Below are positions 61,760 through 64,000 of a stretch of DNA of 64,000 nucleotides, piece after piece. Numbering within the stretch: the stretch's first letter is position 1; each line of letters starts with the position of its first letter. The position numbers were made by a program, and so were the translations under genes. Source of the stretch: Nocardia rhamnosiphila NBRC 108938 (lineage in GTDB: Bacteria; Actinomycetota; Actinomycetes; Mycobacteriales; Mycobacteriaceae); the NCBI RefSeq assembly GCF_000720425.1, contig NZ_JOAJ01000006.1:1-64000 (forward strand), written 5' to 3'. The notes beneath the pieces were generated by a model. That model ran no database searches and had not been told where the DNA came from. It saw nothing but the letters and a program-made list of their open reading frames with translations.

Positions 61760-62719
61760 GGATTCCGGGGCGGGCTCCTCGTCGAGATCCACCTCGTCAC
61801 GGTCGGCCCACTCGATCAGCTGCCGCAGATCGAATACCGCGTCGTCGATTCCCGCGTGCAGATCGCCGAGTCGGCGGTACCGGGCGGGCACAGTGGCGAC
61901 GGTGAAATCGCGGGGGTGGATATCGTCGATCTCATCCCAGCTCACCGGGGTGGAGACCGTGGCGGCGGGATTACCGCGCACCGAATACGCGGCGGCGATC
62001 GTATGGTCGCGCGCGTTCTGGTTGTAGTCGATGAACAGTCGGCCCGGATCGCGGTCGCGCCGCCACCAGGTCGTCGTCACATCGTCGGGAGCCCGGCGGC
62101 GGACCTCTTCGGCGAAGGCCGAGGCGGCGCGGCGCACCTGCTGGAACCCGTGCTCCGGCGCGATCCGCACATAGACGTGCAATCCTTTGCCGCCCGAGGT
62201 CTTCGGCCAGCCGACCGCGCCGATCTCATCGAGCACCTCGCGGACCACCCCGGCCACTCGCTGCACCCGTGACCACGGACAATCCGGCATGGGGTCGAGA
62301 TCGATCCGCCATTCGTCCGGACTCTCGGTATCGGCCCGGCGCGAATTCCACGGATGGAACTCGACCGTGGACATCTGCACCGCCCAGATGACCTCCGCCA
62401 GTTCGCCGACGCAGAGTTCATCGGCGTGCCGTCCGTAACGCGGGAAGTACACCCGCACGGTCGACACCCAGTCCGGTGCGCCCGCGGGCAGCCGCTTCTG
62501 GTGTACTTTCCCGCCGGTCAGCCCCTTCGGGAAGCGGTGCAGCATGCAGGGCCGATCCCGCAGCGCGTTGACGATCCCATCGCCCACGCTCAGGTAGTAC
62601 TGCACCAGATCGAGTTTGGTCACGCCGGACTCCGGGAAGTAGACCCGGTCGGGGTTGGAGATACGCACCTCGCGTTCTCCGACCGTCAATTCCACCGCCG
62701 CGCCCGCACCGCCAGCCAT
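61757..62719 (-). CDS. Stand-alone LigD polymerase domain (non-homologous end joining)
   Basis: 320 residues of the archaeo-eukaryotic primase fold found in LigD. Catalytic Asp140 and Asp142 (RIDLDPMP) and Asp231 (RLFIDYNQN) match Asp137, Asp139 and Asp227 of the mycobacterial polymerase domain, with SGGKGLHVYV between. It would add ribonucleotides or deoxynucleotides at double-strand breaks held by Ku. No ligase or nuclease domain is attached and no ku gene is in view, so this is a separate PolDom protein as known in mycobacteria. ATG 62719 lacks a ribosome site and follows TAGGGT by six bases. Confidence 0.92.
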   Translation of the reverse strand: MAGGAGAAVELTVGEREVRISNPDRVYFPESGVTKLDLVQYYLSVGDGIVNALRDRPCMLHRFPKGLTGGKVHQKRLPAGAPDWVSTVRVYFPRYGRHADELCVGELAEVIWAVQMSTVEFHPWNSRRADTESPDEWRIDLDPMPDCPWSRVQRVAGVVREVLDEIGAVGWPKTSGGKGLHVYVRIAPEHGFQQVRRAASAFAEEVRRRAPDDVTTTWWRRDRDPGRLFIDYNQNARDHTIAAAYSVRGNPAATVSTPVSWDEIDDIHPRDFTVATVPARYRRLGDLHAGIDDAVFDLRQLIEWADRDEVDLDEEPAPES

Positions 62720-62725
62720 GGTCCG

Positions 62726-62731
62726 ACCCTA
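62726..62731 (-). promoter_or_regulatory. -10 box of a leaderless ligD-type promoter
   Basis: On the minus strand TAGGGT fits TANNNT and ends six bases before ATG 62719, repeating the geometry at valS and ndk. No ribosome site is present. Confidence 0.6.
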
Positions 62732-62842
62732 GCCGCCGCACGCGGTTCGGGTTCGGTTGTCCATGGCGCGTCGGTCTCCCGGCCGCGCTATGGGTACCGA
62801 TACCTGTCCGCCGGTCGACGCCACGGCCCCGTTTCCGGGTGC

Positions 62843-63247
62843 TCAGCGGACGACGGGCTCTACCCAGCGTCGCAAAGCGTCGATGGTGGTTTCCGGGGAG
62901 GTGTTGAAGCACAACCGTATGCCGGGCACGAGCTCGACGACCACGTTCACCAGCCGTTCGAACAGCAGCGTGTGCTCGGCCGCCATGCGTACGCCCGCGC
63001 CGATCATCGCCACCCCGAACGATCGGTCCGCCGCGCATTCGCGCAGCTTCGCCTCGGCCGCGTCCGGGTCCGCCGGTACCTGACACGACACGAGGTCGAA
63101 TCCGGCCTCACGCAGAGCTGTCTCGCCCGCGGCGATCCGGGCGGTGAGGGTCGCCGCATCGATGTGCGGATAGCGGCTGTAGTCCACGGCACCGGGATCC
63201 AGTCCGATCGACAGTACGGTCGTCCCGCTCGAATGCTGTCGATCCAT
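62843..63247 (-). CDS. Conserved-looking hypothetical protein
   Basis: 134 residues from ATG 63247, which has GGAGGG eight bases upstream and a TATACC -10-like box at 63268-63273. The protein alternates strands and helices (VLSIGLDPG, FDLVSCQVPAD, FGVAMIGAGVRM, LVNVVVELVPGIRLCFNTS), as in a compact alpha/beta fold, but I do not recognise it. A longer form from GTG 63328 overlaps the SDR stop by four bases and would add a hydrophobic N-terminal helix (AAAIVTALLTLCTALFVYL). The choice between the two starts is open. It lies downstream of the SDR gene on the same strand. Confidence 0.6.
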   Translation of the reverse strand: MDRQHSSGTTVLSIGLDPGAVDYSRYPHIDAATLTARIAAGETALREAGFDLVSCQVPADPDAAEAKLRECAADRSFGVAMIGAGVRMAAEHTLLFERLVNVVVELVPGIRLCFNTSPETTIDALRRWVEPVVR

Positions 63248-63324
63248 CGGATCGCCCTCCGATCTCAGGTATACGAACAGTGCTGTACACAGTGTCAGCA
63301 GCGCGGTGACGATCGCCGCGGCCC

Positions 63325-64000
63325 TCACCACCGGGCAGTTCCGTTCCTGTCGAAGAACCCGCCGGTGGGCCCGTCGGGGCCGATAGATGCCAGGTCGATG
63401 ATGATCTCGGCACCTTGGGACACGGTCTGGAATCCGGTGTTGCCGGTGAGATCGGTGGCCGTGTAGCCGGGATCGACCGCATTGATATGGACACCGCCGA
63501 GTGCGCCCGCGTACATGGCGGTGAGCATGTTCAGGGCAGCCTTGGACGTCGAGTAGCCGAGCTCGGGTCGCACGAGGTCTGTCCATTTCGGATCGGTGAC
63601 GGTCGTGATCGAGCCCATCCCGCTGGAGACCATGACGATGCGCGGATGATCGGAAGCGCGTAGCAGGGGAAGAAAGGCGTGGATCACCCGGATCGGGCCG
63701 AGCACATTGGTGTCCAACACCCGGCGCACCTCGTCGGCGCGGGTGGCGGCCGGAGGCGTGCTCGGACCGCCGATCGCCGCATTGTTGACCAGCACGTCCA
63801 AGCGGCCCGTCGCGGCCCGCACGGTGGCCGCCGCGGCGGCCACCGATTCGTCGGAGGTCACGTCCAGCGTGACGAGGCGGGCCCGCACACCTTGCTCGGC
63901 CAGCTCCGCCACTGTGGCGCCACCGCGTGCGGGATCGCGTGCACCGAGGAACACCTCCCAGCCCGATCCGGCCAGCCGGCGCACGGTTTCCCGGCCGAGT
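63325..64000 (-). CDS. SDR family oxidoreductase (5' end outside window)
   Basis: At least 224 residues of a classical short-chain dehydrogenase, beginning in the window inside the first helix (LGRETVRRLAGSGWEVFLGA), so the GxxxGxG motif lies beyond 64000. Present are the Arg pair region ARDPARGG, NNAAIGGP, the catalytic Ser in VMVSSGMG and YSTSK with Tyr and Lys. The product probably reduces a carbonyl compound with NADPH; the substrate is unknown. The next gene can start at a four-base overlap with its stop. Confidence 0.85.
   Translation of the reverse strand, partial: LGRETVRRLAGSGWEVFLGARDPARGGATVAELAEQGVRARLVTLDVTSDESVAAAAATVRAATGRLDVLVNNAAIGGPSTPPAATRADEVRRVLDTNVLGPIRVIHAFLPLLRASDHPRIVMVSSGMGSITTVTDPKWTDLVRPELGYSTSKAALNMLTAMYAGALGGVHINAVDPGYTATDLTGNTGFQTVSQGAEIIIDLASIGPDGPTGGFFDRNGTARW

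Overview
The window is GC-rich DNA (roughly 70 percent by eye) from a mycolic-acid actinomycete, most like Nocardia or Rhodococcus. The signs are an mIHF-type nucleoid protein, an EspG/PE-like/PPE-like type VII secretion module, a KstR-type steroid-catabolism operator, several leaderless gene starts with a TANNNT -10 box, and mycobacterial gene orders (tig-clpP1-clpP2-clpX and valS-folC-DUF4233-ndk-rne-rplU-rpmA-obg-proB). I see no rRNA, tRNA, CRISPR array, insertion sequence or prophage.

Layout. 1-4.3 kb: a truncated secreted-protein gene, phosphoketolase xfp and an FKBP lipoprotein. 4.8-9.7 kb: the protein quality-control block tig, clpP1, clpP2, clpX. 9.7-15.5 kb: small accessory genes, namely a secreted protein with a perfect hairpin in its signal-peptide region, an AhpD-like protein, a ketosteroid isomerase homologue with a KstR box, an mIHF paralogue, two more NTF2-fold proteins (one fused in frame behind a TetR regulator) and a divergent FAD monooxygenase. 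15.7-20.8 kb: fdhD with an FdhF/YdeP-type molybdoenzyme, an FHA protein and a GNAT enzyme. 20.8-26.3 kb: glycerol-3-phosphate and lipid genes (glpD, TetR, AgpS-like, diacylglycerol kinase) and a P-loop kinase. 26.9-40 kb: the housekeeping block valS to proB, then endonuclease V.

40.7-64 kb is mostly accessory. It holds a duplicated YhgE/Pip-type membrane protein beside a frameshifted TetR gene, a btuFCD cobalamin importer behind a cobalamin riboswitch, an SDR, an aminoglycoside-nucleotidyltransferase remnant, a DoxX-like membrane protein, an orphan EspG/PE-like/PPE-like module, and a plus-strand trio. The trio encodes a PEP-utilising-type protein lacking its phospho-accepting His, an NDP-kinase-like protein that keeps its His, and a Na+/H+ antiporter ending in a UBP zinc finger. 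After these come RecQ fused to a phosphoribosyltransferase-like tail, a Pr6Pr membrane protein, an isocitrate-lyase-superfamily enzyme, a stand-alone LigD polymerase domain, a hypothetical protein and an SDR cut by the window end.

The most unusual items are the His-less PEP-domain/NDPK-like pair, the UBP-finger antiporter, the TetR-isomerase in-frame fusion, a three-copy GC-rich intergenic repeat upstream of tig, clpP1 and valS, the 17-bp perfect hairpin near 9.8 kb, and the duplicated leader with a 23-codon ORF before the PPE-like gene. All calls come from reading the sequence; no searches were run.
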